A DNA stretch of 43,536 nucleotides, taken from NCBI GenBank assembly GCA_028866575.1, contig JAGWHU010000008.1:1-43536 (forward strand). Reading direction: 5' to 3'. Made by a program: the position numbers and the translations under genes. Positions 31,601 to 39,988 of the stretch are shown in pieces; position 1 is the stretch's first letter, and each line of letters opens with the position of its first letter. The stretch is from Candidatus Micrarchaeota archaeon (GTDB lineage Archaea > Micrarchaeota > Micrarchaeia > Micrarchaeales > Micrarchaeaceae). The notes under the pieces were generated by a model. The model worked only from the letters and a program-made list of their open reading frames with translations. It was not told the origin of the DNA and did not search any database.

Positions 31601-34600
31601 GCGAACACCGTAATAAGCGGGGGCACAGGATCATACAAAGGTGAATGGACATGGGTGAGCACAAATACAACGGAGCAGTACCTTGGCAAAATAAACCTAC
31701 TTCCAAGCGAGCCGGAAGACGGTGCATTGAACCCTGCAGGCACGATGCTGTACGTGCCAAATTACGCCGGCGCAGGAGTCAGCATCATAAACACTGCAAC
31801 AAACACGCTGGCCAATACAATACTTATTGGCGATTACAACGAGCCGTTCGGCATCGCTTTCGATCCTACCGGGAGCTTCGCATACCTTACAAATTCCCTG
31901 GGCGCGATAAGCGTCATTGACACATCAACAAACACAATAGTGAAGACCATACCCAATGCCTGCGGCAGCAGCCACATAATAATGAATCCTGCCGGAACAT
32001 ATGCGTATTGCATAGACGGCTCAACAATGAACGTGATAAGCCTGTCTACGAATGCCGTGACAGGTATTATTCCATTGCCGGGTGGCGCAAACAACTATTT
32101 TGCCATAAACCCCTCTGGGACGCTGTTATATGCTGTGACTTCTGGCTCGAATACCGTTGAAGTGCTAGACCTTTCGACCAACAAATTAGTAAACCACATA
32201 CAAATAGACGGGATAGGGACTACGGTAGCGGGCAATACCGGAGGAGTTGCATTCAACCCCGCAGGAACGCTGGCTTACGTAACCTCATGGTATACTGGTA
32301 CAAAGAACTACGGAAGCGCAAACGTGGTCGTGATAGACGTCGCATCCAATTCCATAGTGAATACAATAAACCTTGGCGCTGCAGGATACACCGGGGACAT
32401 AGCCATAAACCCCGCAGGTACGATGCTCTACGTGCCGCTGAACAACAACGGCACCGTGGAGGTAATGGATCTTGCCACAAACACCGTTGTGAAAAACATC
32501 CCTACCGGGGTCATAAACCCCTGGCAGATCGTAATCAATTCCGCAGGAACCGTTGGGTATGTGATAGGCGGCGCATATGGCATGAACGGGACAGTGGCTG
32601 TCATGAACCTTGTCACGAATTCGGTTGCATACACGTTCCCGACCCAAATACTGGGTGCGGATGACGTGGTATTCGGGCCTTCAGGGCAGTATGCATATGT
32701 AACAAGCAACGGGAACGACACTAGAACCGGCGCCTCGTACAAATCGCCTGGAATACTTAACATACTCGATGCATCATCAAACACCATAGCGCACCAGGTA
32801 TTTGTCAGCAACAACCCCGAGGGCGTAGCAATAAACCCCGCGGGAACGCTGGCTTACGTGATGAGCAACCCTACTTCTACCCCTTCAGCTGCAAGCACGA
32901 TAAGCGTTGTGGATCTTGGCACTAGCACGGTAATTGCAACGATAAGCACGGTTGTACAGGGAATACACGTGGAATTCACGCCTAACGGCAATCTAGCATA
33001 CGCAAGCAACGGCGTAAGGACCGACGTGATAAACGTCGCAACCAATTCCGTGATCAACTCCATAAGCACAGGAGGCGCCGTGGCATTCACCCCGGACGGC
33101 ACGTTCGGGTATACCAGCGACGGCACCGTAATAAACGTGGCCCAGAATGCGATAGTGAACACGATAAGCGGCTTCACCGGATACTATTGGGGGAGGAGCA
33201 TAGCAATAAACCCGCAAGGCACGTTCGCATATGCTGTCGGTGGCTCCGGCTCGACCAGCTACCTCAAGGTGGTGAATCTTGCGACGAATTCAATAGTAAA
33301 CACCATCTACGCGCCCGCGCTTGGCGGAACAACTCCCTGGGCCATTGCCATATCTCCATCAGGAGTATTGGGATACATAACGTATGGCGACAACGATTCG
33401 CTTGGCGTTGTGGACCTCATTACAAATACCCCAATAGGCGCTCCGATAGCGGGGCAAAGGGGCAACATAGCGTTCAACCCCAAGGGCAATTACGCTTATG
33501 TCGTGCAACTTGCAGGGGCATTCGACAACGGCGGCGTGATGATAGTGCCGGCTCCTGAAACCAACGTCCAAAGTATTCCTGCAAACGGCATGCTCTCACT
33601 GACCGTAACAGCTACATCCAGCACCAGCGTAGGATTCAACTTAGGCGGCACTAATTATGTTGACGTGCCTTCATTATCCCCCCACACGACATTCGGCAAG
33701 TACTTCATCTATGGATCCGTACAGGACACAGGGACTAATGCATTGGTAATCCAAACAACGTGCAATCTTACAATTGTTTCTACAGGAAGCGTGCAGAGCT
33801 GCGGGACCACAACTACTACAACAACCACCTCAACGACAACCACAACAACCACGTCAACAACGGCTACTACAACCACAGTGCCCGTGGTTTCAACAGGCGG
33901 CGGAGGAGGCGGAACAGGGGGCAGCTGCACGCCAACCGTGACGCAGGAGCCGAACAGCTGCGTGCTCATAACCTGCTTCACCAACCCCCAAACAGTCAGG
34001 TTCGTAATCAACGGGCAGCAGTTCAATATAACCGACAACTACATTACCTCGAATTACACTGCCGTTGTAGTGAACAATGTGTGCTACATACTCTATCCCG
34101 GGATACCGCAAACGCTGGTCAGCATGACGCTTGGAGGAAACAGCACGGCTTCGCCGTACTGCGCACCGGTATCAAGCACGCAGACTACAACGTCCGCTAC
34201 TACATCAGTTACCTACACTACAACGACATCGTCATCAACAACATCCACAACGAGCTCGTCAACAACATCCACAACCAGCACCGTATACACAACATCGTCC
34301 ACAACGCTAACAACTACATCCACATCTATACCACCGACATCCTCATCGTCCACAACATCCTCCACTACCATACTGAGCGTGTCAACGACATCCATACCGT
34401 ACAGCTACTTCACGCTTACGGCGGACAACAGCAGCAAAACACCTGCATATATTCCAGACGTTTCGCCGTTCAAGGCTTGCGCAACAATAGAAAGCCCCAA
34501 TGGCACGGTGAACCCGCCATTATGCGTTAATACGAGCAGGGGCGGCGTGACCATTCCGATGCTTCCTGGCAGCAAGCTGACGTATCTGTGCGCGACATCT

Positions 34601-37153
34601 TACGGAAAGCCAGGGTCATGGGTTGAGTGGTACCAGTGGGTTGGCTCAACGCTGAACCCAGGGGGCACTTACGCCAGGTGGTTCAACAGCTCCGCGCTTG
34701 TACCCGGATCAAACATCACCACACAAACAGGATCTACAGTAATGTTCCAATCCACGCTGGTGTCGTTCACTGCATACATACAGACGGAAACCTCCTGCTG
34801 GTTTGGACTTGAAGGCATATGCATATTCTACAACACAGTTCCGAAGCCCGCGACAAACCCGAACGCCACGATAGCAAACTGCCCGCCCACGGCAAACGGC
34901 GGCACTACAGTTTCAACGACAATCCCTGCAACCGCATCGACCACAATCCCGGTCACGGGGCAGTCCACAGTATCAACCACGGCCCAAACAACGGTACCCA
35001 CAACGCCGCAGACAACAGTAACCCCGACAACTACAATAACCCAGAAGGTCTTCACCACAGGAAACTACCTGTACTGTGTCTCGCCAATAAATGATTCCGC
35101 ACTGACATTCTACTCAACGCTGTCAAACAACGGCATAAGCAACTGGACGCAGACGACAAGCATGCCTCAATTCAAAAATGACGGAGGCCTGGAATGCTTC
35201 TCCAGCGGCACCTATCTTTACTGCATGAACGAGGGCATATACGGGTCCAACACCCTTGGAAACCCGGTGTCCTTCTACACGAATCTTACAACAACAGGGG
35301 TGGCTGGCTGGAGCTCCACAACCCCATACCCGACAAATGCAACGCTCCAGTCCTGCATAGTGCAGAACGGATACGTATACTGCGTTGGAGGATTCAGCAA
35401 CACCAATGCAGCATGCAACAACTGCGTTGATTCGCCCAAGGTGTACTACGCCAACCTATCCGGCACGGGTATAGGATCATGGGTGCGAACAACAAAATAC
35501 CCGAGAAACGTTACCGATACAACGTGCTCAACCAGCAACGGCTACATATATTGCGTAGGGGGCCTGATGGACCCGCTTGTTGGAAGCGAGCCCGGCATAA
35601 TATCCAGCCTGGCCTATTATGCTCCAATATCTTCAAGCGGAGTTGGCGCATGGGTGCGCACAACGAATTATCCTCTTAACGTATCGCTTGCGCAGTGCGG
35701 CATCAACGACAGCTACATATACTGCACCACAGGGCAGAAATTCAGCGTTTCATATTCGGCATCCTACTATGCACCGATATCCAGCTCGGGCATAGGCCAG
35801 TGGCTCCCGACTACGCGCTATCCGGTAACGCTGGAATCAGCAACGAACCTCACAAGCAAGTACTACGACCCGACGTGCTACGTAATGTTCGGATACATAT
35901 ACTGCTCGGAAAGCCCGTTGAACAAGGCATCAAACGTGAGCAGCTACTACGCCCCATTGTCAAAGGCAGGCATAGGGAAATGGATGCCGACCGCACCGTC
36001 ATATTATCCAATATACTACTCGCCAGGAAACCCAGGATTCAGGGCCTGCACGCCAGCAACAGGGAAATCGGCGATTACCGTAACTACGACAATACCATCA
36101 ACTACGTCCTCCACATCGATCGCAACTACAACCTCTGTCGCCACGACCACGTCATCCCCAACAACCTCAACAATACTGACAACATCGACACCAACGACTT
36201 CTTTGGCCACAACCACGATACAGCAGAAGACGTATAATCCAATGGGTCCTAACTTCGTTGCATTCACCCCATCAGGAAACGCGGCATATGTTACTGACCT
36301 ATACAGCAACACCGTAAGCATAATAGACGTTCAGACAAACACAGTTACTGGATACATACCTGTGGGGCTTTCGCCCGGCGGAATAGCGGTGAATCCCCAG
36401 GGCAACCTTGCGTATTCGGTTAACTTCGGAAGCGGAAATGTAAGCGTAATAGACACCGCGACAAACAAGGTTATCAAAAGCATAAACGTGGGCACGAACC
36501 CATCGAGCGTGGCATTCAGCCCTTCAGGAAAGGTAGCATACGTGCCGAACAGGGGCAGCGGCACCGTAAGCGTAATCAACGTTTCAACGAACACGGTAAC
36601 AAGCTCGATAGGCGTTGGATCTGCACCAGACTTCGTGGCATTCGACCCCTCTGGTGCCATAGCATACGTAACAAGCGGCCTTAACAGCAACGTGATCGTG
36701 ATAGACGTATCTACCGGATCAGTTCTCAAGAAGACGTACGTACCTTACGGCAATCTTGGCGCTGAGCCAGAGGGCGTGGCATTCAGCCCATCAGGCTCTT
36801 TCGCATATGTTGCGGACATGTACTCTAGCCAATTTAGCGTGATAAGCACGTCGACAGACACCGTTACAAAGACGATAAGCCTGTATCCACCTACAACTCA
36901 CTCAGAGTTCGTGGCATTCAATCCATCCGGAACCCTAGCGTATCTTACCGGCGGGGGATTCTTCGGAAACGTAACTGTAGTAAACGCAGCAACCGATGCA
37001 ATAGAATACAACATACCTGTAGGCAAATACCCCGCGGGCCTTGCATTCCATCCTTCAGGATCATTCGCCTATGTTACTAATGAGGAAAGCAACACAATCA
37101 GTGTCATAGAAGTTGCAACTGGGAAGCTTGCGAGGACCATACAGATCCAATAA
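28610..37153 (+). CDS. Giant surface protein with six beta-propellers and nested Ig-like domains
   Basis: 2847 aa. Signal peptide at residues 1-30 (WNVLLLIAVMLIVAATALP). An Ig-like domain begins at ~35 and is interrupted by a six-blade Kelch-like propeller (~75-400), then resumes (~400-450). A whole Ig-like domain follows (450-550), then a second interrupted Ig with another six-blade Kelch propeller (~600-930). Next are 14 YVTN repeats (~1025-1650; blade pattern NPAGTLAYVT..VxVIDxATNTV), enough for two seven-blade propellers. Thr-rich linkers (~1730-1765, 1857-1930, 2096-2145) separate two Cys-bearing domains. A third Kelch propeller (~2146-2483), another Thr linker and seven more YVTN repeats (~2543-2847) end the protein. 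Most Kelch blades carry a Cys pair (C..NGYIYCVGG). There are many NxS/T sites and no C-terminal anchor. Likely an adhesin or cell-contact protein; function is inferred only from architecture. Confidence 0.9.
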   Translation: MRARFWNVLLLIAVMLIVAATALPHGQAVTLTPTNTVLDSGQTEKLMASLSGGTGAFTVNFYNVSSGTTRNSLSTLAVGWSNSTPYFSNVPYKGVVGEPCVMDASNNIYCIGGDNNNTAFYAPTSSSGIGNWISTNSYPLLKWSNGGIVGGYMGCSLYSGYIYCIGGHFTAAGSVGTNDVYYAPVLAGGGIGAWSFTSNYPANVYDLSCPTYNGYIYCVGGASTVANSIYYASVSGSGIGTWAATTPYPDVMTSGAGTKHGAIDPKCVIYNGYIYCLGGLNVDTTSNVFYAQVSSSGVGSWSITSNYPVTIYDNTCAVSGNYLICSGGKVTGVASPYSGTYFTSLSSTGVSAWLPAANYILPFYSGGCATSNSFIYCVGGGKNGFPSVTTNTTYARVLSNGIISAPIVTNTFVVSSQTNGNTFTYNIIALDTGTSTTFNSIPNTITVNQKLGTPTLSTVGIADAGQTTTFTANLPPSQTGTSPYTYNYVLSGFLTTNELYKGVSSTTNTLVVTINSLVNAANVTASVKINDSASTASTANSVTSHTYVYTAPIASISSNNPSYTTGQQENINVIITNGAGPYSANFVYSNGIVANTVSNLGQIWTLDSNSYPGDIFLQSCTPQNGYIYCVGGENGFNSDSSNSVYYSKVQSDNSVGAWSITSNYPQQLQEMPCVSTSTDVYCIGGYNVFNFYDVNSVYYSPIQPDNSLGAWQTTNSYPMLINEQSCITSNNYVYCMAGVNQSTNFVSFNDVYYSPILSDGSLGAWAATNSYPANVEGLSCVTSNSVVYCIGGDRYFSSDYGTNVVAYANVLGAGGLSAWTISPNYYPINMPFAPSCVTNTGYIYCAGGAYYGNSVKLNNAYYAKILGGGAGMGGWNATTSYPILGVDSGGLDSTATHPCVASGSYDYCVGNDATNVIYHAKMSSYGIADLANYTFTTSQSSYTFNAVVTDTGTTSPFVFSSPSNTISSGSSPSGPLTATPNPTSITNATIPIGKTSYANTVISGGTGSYKGEWTWVSTNTTEQYLGKINLLPSEPEDGALNPAGTMLYVPNYAGAGVSIINTATNTLANTILIGDYNEPFGIAFDPTGSFAYLTNSLGAISVIDTSTNTIVKTIPNACGSSHIIMNPAGTYAYCIDGSTMNVISLSTNAVTGIIPLPGGANNYFAINPSGTLLYAVTSGSNTVEVLDLSTNKLVNHIQIDGIGTTVAGNTGGVAFNPAGTLAYVTSWYTGTKNYGSANVVVIDVASNSIVNTINLGAAGYTGDIAINPAGTMLYVPLNNNGTVEVMDLATNTVVKNIPTGVINPWQIVINSAGTVGYVIGGAYGMNGTVAVMNLVTNSVAYTFPTQILGADDVVFGPSGQYAYVTSNGNDTRTGASYKSPGILNILDASSNTIAHQVFVSNNPEGVAINPAGTLAYVMSNPTSTPSAASTISVVDLGTSTVIATISTVVQGIHVEFTPNGNLAYASNGVRTDVINVATNSVINSISTGGAVAFTPDGTFGYTSDGTVINVAQNAIVNTISGFTGYYWGRSIAINPQGTFAYAVGGSGSTSYLKVVNLATNSIVNTIYAPALGGTTPWAIAISPSGVLGYITYGDNDSLGVVDLITNTPIGAPIAGQRGNIAFNPKGNYAYVVQLAGAFDNGGVMIVPAPETNVQSIPANGMLSLTVTATSSTSVGFNLGGTNYVDVPSLSPHTTFGKYFIYGSVQDTGTNALVIQTTCNLTIVSTGSVQSCGTTTTTTTTSTTTTTTTSTTATTTTVPVVSTGGGGGGTGGSCTPTVTQEPNSCVLITCFTNPQTVRFVINGQQFNITDNYITSNYTAVVVNNVCYILYPGIPQTLVSMTLGGNSTASPYCAPVSSTQTTTSATTSVTYTTTTSSSTTSTTSSSTTSTTSTVYTTSSTTLTTTSTSIPPTSSSSTTSSTTILSVSTTSIPYSYFTLTADNSSKTPAYIPDVSPFKACATIESPNGTVNPPLCVNTSRGGVTIPMLPGSKLTYLCATSYGKPGSWVEWYQWVGSTLNPGGTYARWFNSSALVPGSNITTQTGSTVMFQSTLVSFTAYIQTETSCWFGLEGICIFYNTVPKPATNPNATIANCPPTANGGTTVSTTIPATASTTIPVTGQSTVSTTAQTTVPTTPQTTVTPTTTITQKVFTTGNYLYCVSPINDSALTFYSTLSNNGISNWTQTTSMPQFKNDGGLECFSSGTYLYCMNEGIYGSNTLGNPVSFYTNLTTTGVAGWSSTTPYPTNATLQSCIVQNGYVYCVGGFSNTNAACNNCVDSPKVYYANLSGTGIGSWVRTTKYPRNVTDTTCSTSNGYIYCVGGLMDPLVGSEPGIISSLAYYAPISSSGVGAWVRTTNYPLNVSLAQCGINDSYIYCTTGQKFSVSYSASYYAPISSSGIGQWLPTTRYPVTLESATNLTSKYYDPTCYVMFGYIYCSESPLNKASNVSSYYAPLSKAGIGKWMPTAPSYYPIYYSPGNPGFRACTPATGKSAITVTTTIPSTTSSTSIATTTSVATTTSSPTTSTILTTSTPTTSLATTTIQQKTYNPMGPNFVAFTPSGNAAYVTDLYSNTVSIIDVQTNTVTGYIPVGLSPGGIAVNPQGNLAYSVNFGSGNVSVIDTATNKVIKSINVGTNPSSVAFSPSGKVAYVPNRGSGTVSVINVSTNTVTSSIGVGSAPDFVAFDPSGAIAYVTSGLNSNVIVIDVSTGSVLKKTYVPYGNLGAEPEGVAFSPSGSFAYVADMYSSQFSVISTSTDTVTKTISLYPPTTHSEFVAFNPSGTLAYLTGGGFFGNVTVVNAATDAIEYNIPVGKYPAGLAFHPSGSFAYVTNEESNTISVIEVATGKLARTIQIQ

Positions 37154-37245
37154 CAGCCCTGTTCTATATAATATAAACAATACCTGCCTGTTTTCCATGT
37201 ATGAACTTTTGCCGCAAACAGCAGTTCTGCGATACCAAAAAGATG

Positions 37246-37315
37246 AAACTAAAGGTTTAAATTAATGCCTTGCCAAGTAATTAGAACGCGTAGAAGGTAT
37301 TAGATGCGGGCTAGA
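37246..37315 (+). promoter_or_regulatory. Shared surface-gene promoter/leader cassette, copy B
   Basis: Seventy bases identical to copy C at 39919-39988, covering TATA (AAAGGTTTAAATT), leader, AAGGT ribosome site, ATG at 37304 and the next four codons. The predicted transcript start is about 25 nt before ATG. Confidence 0.9.
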
Positions 37316-39757
37316 ACGAAATTTGCATTGTCTCTAATCGTAGCTGTGGCTCTGGTGCTCCTGCTGCATAACAGCGGCGTAATAAAACTATTGCCCGCAG
37401 CCAACGCAAACTCCGGCTCGGCAAACCTCCAGCTCCAAACTTTCGATGCACCGGCAAACAACACTTATCTGTTTTGCGTAGGCGGAGGATACGGCGGGCC
37501 TACATCATATTACGCGCCTCTAACGGCAAACGGGATAGGCAACTGGAGCTCCACAACGCCCGTGCCCCAAGGATTCAACACATATGGTGGATATCTTCAG
37601 ACAACCTGCACCACCAACGGCAACTTCATATACTGCATCAACGACAGCGACTTCACCCCAAGCTCTTCCTACTATGCACAGCTTTCCACAAATGGCGGCA
37701 TAACCAACTGGCAGTCCAGTTCCCCATTCCCGTACAACGACGTTGACATACCAGGCTGCGTGCAGTACAACAACTACATGTACTGCGTGGGCAGCGGCGC
37801 CGACAGTTACGGCACGGGGGCCTCATGCGGCTTTACGTACAAGTTCGACTGCGCATTCATAAAGCAGGTCTATTATTCGCCGCTCACTTCGGGTGGGATG
37901 ACTGGCTGGAGCGCGACCACGCCATATCCAAGGGACGTATGGGGCACCGAGTGCGTTGCGGATTACGGGAACATATACTGCATAGGCGGAACCTTCGATC
38001 CTGTAGTTGTCAACAATTGCGGCTCCGGATGCCAAACTGGAGGCACGATTGTATCCAACCTTGCATATTATGCGCCCATATCAGGCTCAGGCGTCGGAAC
38101 ATGGTCCAGGACTACTAGCTATCCTATAAACGTTACGGAGAGCCTATACTGCGGCATCAACGACAGCTACGTATACTGCACCCAGGGCCAGAACATAGGG
38201 GTAACTTATACTGCATCCTACTATGCACCGATATCCTCGGGCGGAATAGGCCAATGGCTTCCCACAACAAGCTACCCCGTTAACGCGATAGGGGACGGTT
38301 GCTACATAAACGGCGGCTACATCTACTGCCTTCAAACGCCCGGAACTTTCGGAATCCAGAGCTACTATGCCCCATTGTCAAAGGCAGGAATAGGCAAATG
38401 GAAGCCGACTAACAACTATCCAGCTTCGGGCCTGATGCCTGCATGCATAGTCGCAACCCCGCAATACGTATCGACGCTTAAGGTTACCGTGACGCCTGCA
38501 AGCGCACTCATAAACAGCGGCCAGACAGCGCCTCAGTTCACGGCATTCGCAAGCGGCGGCAAACCCCCCTACTCGTATTCATGGTCTGTAGGATCAAACC
38601 TTGCGGTAGTCAGCGGCTGCACGACCGGCTCGACGACATGCACAGTATCAGGCACAAATACCGGCGCATCAGCAATATCATCGCTTGTAACCGTAACCGC
38701 AAAGGACAGCGTGCCTTCCACGGCAACGGCATCAGCAGTAGTCACGATAAATCCCCCGTTGCCACTTAAGGTGGTGATAACCCCTACTAGCGCAACCGTC
38801 AACAACGGACAGACAGCGCCTCAGTTCACAGCAACGGCATCTGGAGGAACAACCCCGTATTCGTATTCATGGTCGATAGGGTCCAACCTTACGGTAGTCA
38901 GCGGCTGCACCACAGGATCTACGACATGCACAGTATCGGGGACAAACCTGGGCACTTCGGCGATTTCCACGAAAGTCACCGTAACCGCAACCGACAGCGC
39001 ATCCCATACCGCATCCGCATCCGCAACCATAACGATAAACCCTCAGCCGCAATTGGTTGTCACGATAAGCCCGACAAGCGCGACCATCAACAGCGGCCAG
39101 ACAGCGCCGCAGTTCACAGCTACTGCAAGCGGCGGATCCCCTCCCTATTCCTATAAGTGGGTACTGGGGTCCGGCCTGGCAATAGTGAGCGGCTGCACTA
39201 CATCTTCAACTACGTGCACCGTATCAGGAACAAACATAGGCACCGCTCCGGTTTCCTCCATTTTGACCGTGACCGCAATAGACAGCGCATCGCGCACCGC
39301 ATCCGCATCTGCAACCATAAGAATAAACCAGTCAACGACAACCACCTCCACTACATCATCCACGACAACATCAACCACCTCATCCACTACCTCCTCCTCG
39401 ACATCAACATCAACCTCAATCACTACAACCACATCGGTTACCACATCCACCACCAGCACTTCAACCATAATAACTTTCACAACAACCTCAACGTCCTCGA
39501 TATACACTACATCCTATACAACAACATCCATCTGCCCGCCAGGATACACGTCAACACTGTACCCTGTAACCACAAGCGCTAACCCGACGACAGCAACGAC
39601 AACGGCATTCCCATCGCCCCAATCAACCACGTCAACCATATCCTCAACGACAAGCTCCACAACAACTTCCGTATCCATTCCTACTACAACTTCGATATCA
39701 ACTTCAACAACATCCTCAACCACAACCACCACAACAAGCACGACAACATCCATATAG
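37304..39757 (+). CDS. Surface protein: Kelch-like propeller, three Ig repeats, Ser/Thr tail
   Basis: 817 aa. Signal peptide at residues 1-36 (FALSLIVAVALVLLLH...PAANA). One six-blade Kelch-like propeller (~50-385) is closely related to the third propeller of the preceding giant protein (both have CGINDSYxYCT and ASYYAPISS). The first blade has only the second Cys (YLFCVGG), and a lone Cys closes the domain (MPACIVATP), consistent with ring closure by a disulfide. Three near-identical ~95-residue Ig-like repeats follow (~390-675, starting VTxxPTSATINSGQTAPQF), each with an internal Cys pair (SGCTTGSTTCTV). The last ~140 residues are almost only Ser and Thr, with one ICPPG motif, ending without a membrane anchor. 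Likely an O-glycosylated surface stalk protein. Confidence 0.88.
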   Translation: MRARTKFALSLIVAVALVLLLHNSGVIKLLPAANANSGSANLQLQTFDAPANNTYLFCVGGGYGGPTSYYAPLTANGIGNWSSTTPVPQGFNTYGGYLQTTCTTNGNFIYCINDSDFTPSSSYYAQLSTNGGITNWQSSSPFPYNDVDIPGCVQYNNYMYCVGSGADSYGTGASCGFTYKFDCAFIKQVYYSPLTSGGMTGWSATTPYPRDVWGTECVADYGNIYCIGGTFDPVVVNNCGSGCQTGGTIVSNLAYYAPISGSGVGTWSRTTSYPINVTESLYCGINDSYVYCTQGQNIGVTYTASYYAPISSGGIGQWLPTTSYPVNAIGDGCYINGGYIYCLQTPGTFGIQSYYAPLSKAGIGKWKPTNNYPASGLMPACIVATPQYVSTLKVTVTPASALINSGQTAPQFTAFASGGKPPYSYSWSVGSNLAVVSGCTTGSTTCTVSGTNTGASAISSLVTVTAKDSVPSTATASAVVTINPPLPLKVVITPTSATVNNGQTAPQFTATASGGTTPYSYSWSIGSNLTVVSGCTTGSTTCTVSGTNLGTSAISTKVTVTATDSASHTASASATITINPQPQLVVTISPTSATINSGQTAPQFTATASGGSPPYSYKWVLGSGLAIVSGCTTSSTTCTVSGTNIGTAPVSSILTVTAIDSASRTASASATIRINQSTTTTSTTSSTTTSTTSSTTSSSTSTSTSITTTTSVTTSTTSTSTIITFTTTSTSSIYTTSYTTTSICPPGYTSTLYPVTTSANPTTATTTAFPSPQSTTSTISSTTSSTTTSVSIPTTTSISTSTTSSTTTTTTSTTTSI
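38477..39330 (+). repeat. Three tandem Ig-like repeats within the 817-aa protein
   Basis: Units begin at about 38477, 38765 and 39053, each ~288 bp. Nucleotide similarity is high, with shared runs such as GGCCAGACAGCGCC and CAGTTCAC, indicating recent duplication or gene conversion. Confidence 0.85.
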
Positions 39758-39918
39758 CGCATAATGCTCGAACGCACGTGAAATACTGCATTTTTCGGGT
39801 TTTCAGCGCCAGGCCGCAAAGAAAAGCATTGATTGGCCGTTTTGATATCCAAATTCATGAAAATTCAGTGTATAAAATACTTTTTATATAAAAACGCATT
39901 TTGCGACACAAAACCGCA

Positions 39919-39988
39919 AAACTAAAGGTTTAAATTAATGCCTTGCCAAGTAATTAGAACGCGTAGAAGGTATTAGATGCGGGCTAGA
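39919..39988 (+). promoter_or_regulatory. Shared surface-gene promoter/leader cassette, copy C
   Basis: Identical over 70 bp to copy B; similarity continues into the signal peptide (CTAATCGTAGCT then TGGCTCT in both). ATG is at 39977. Confidence 0.9.
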
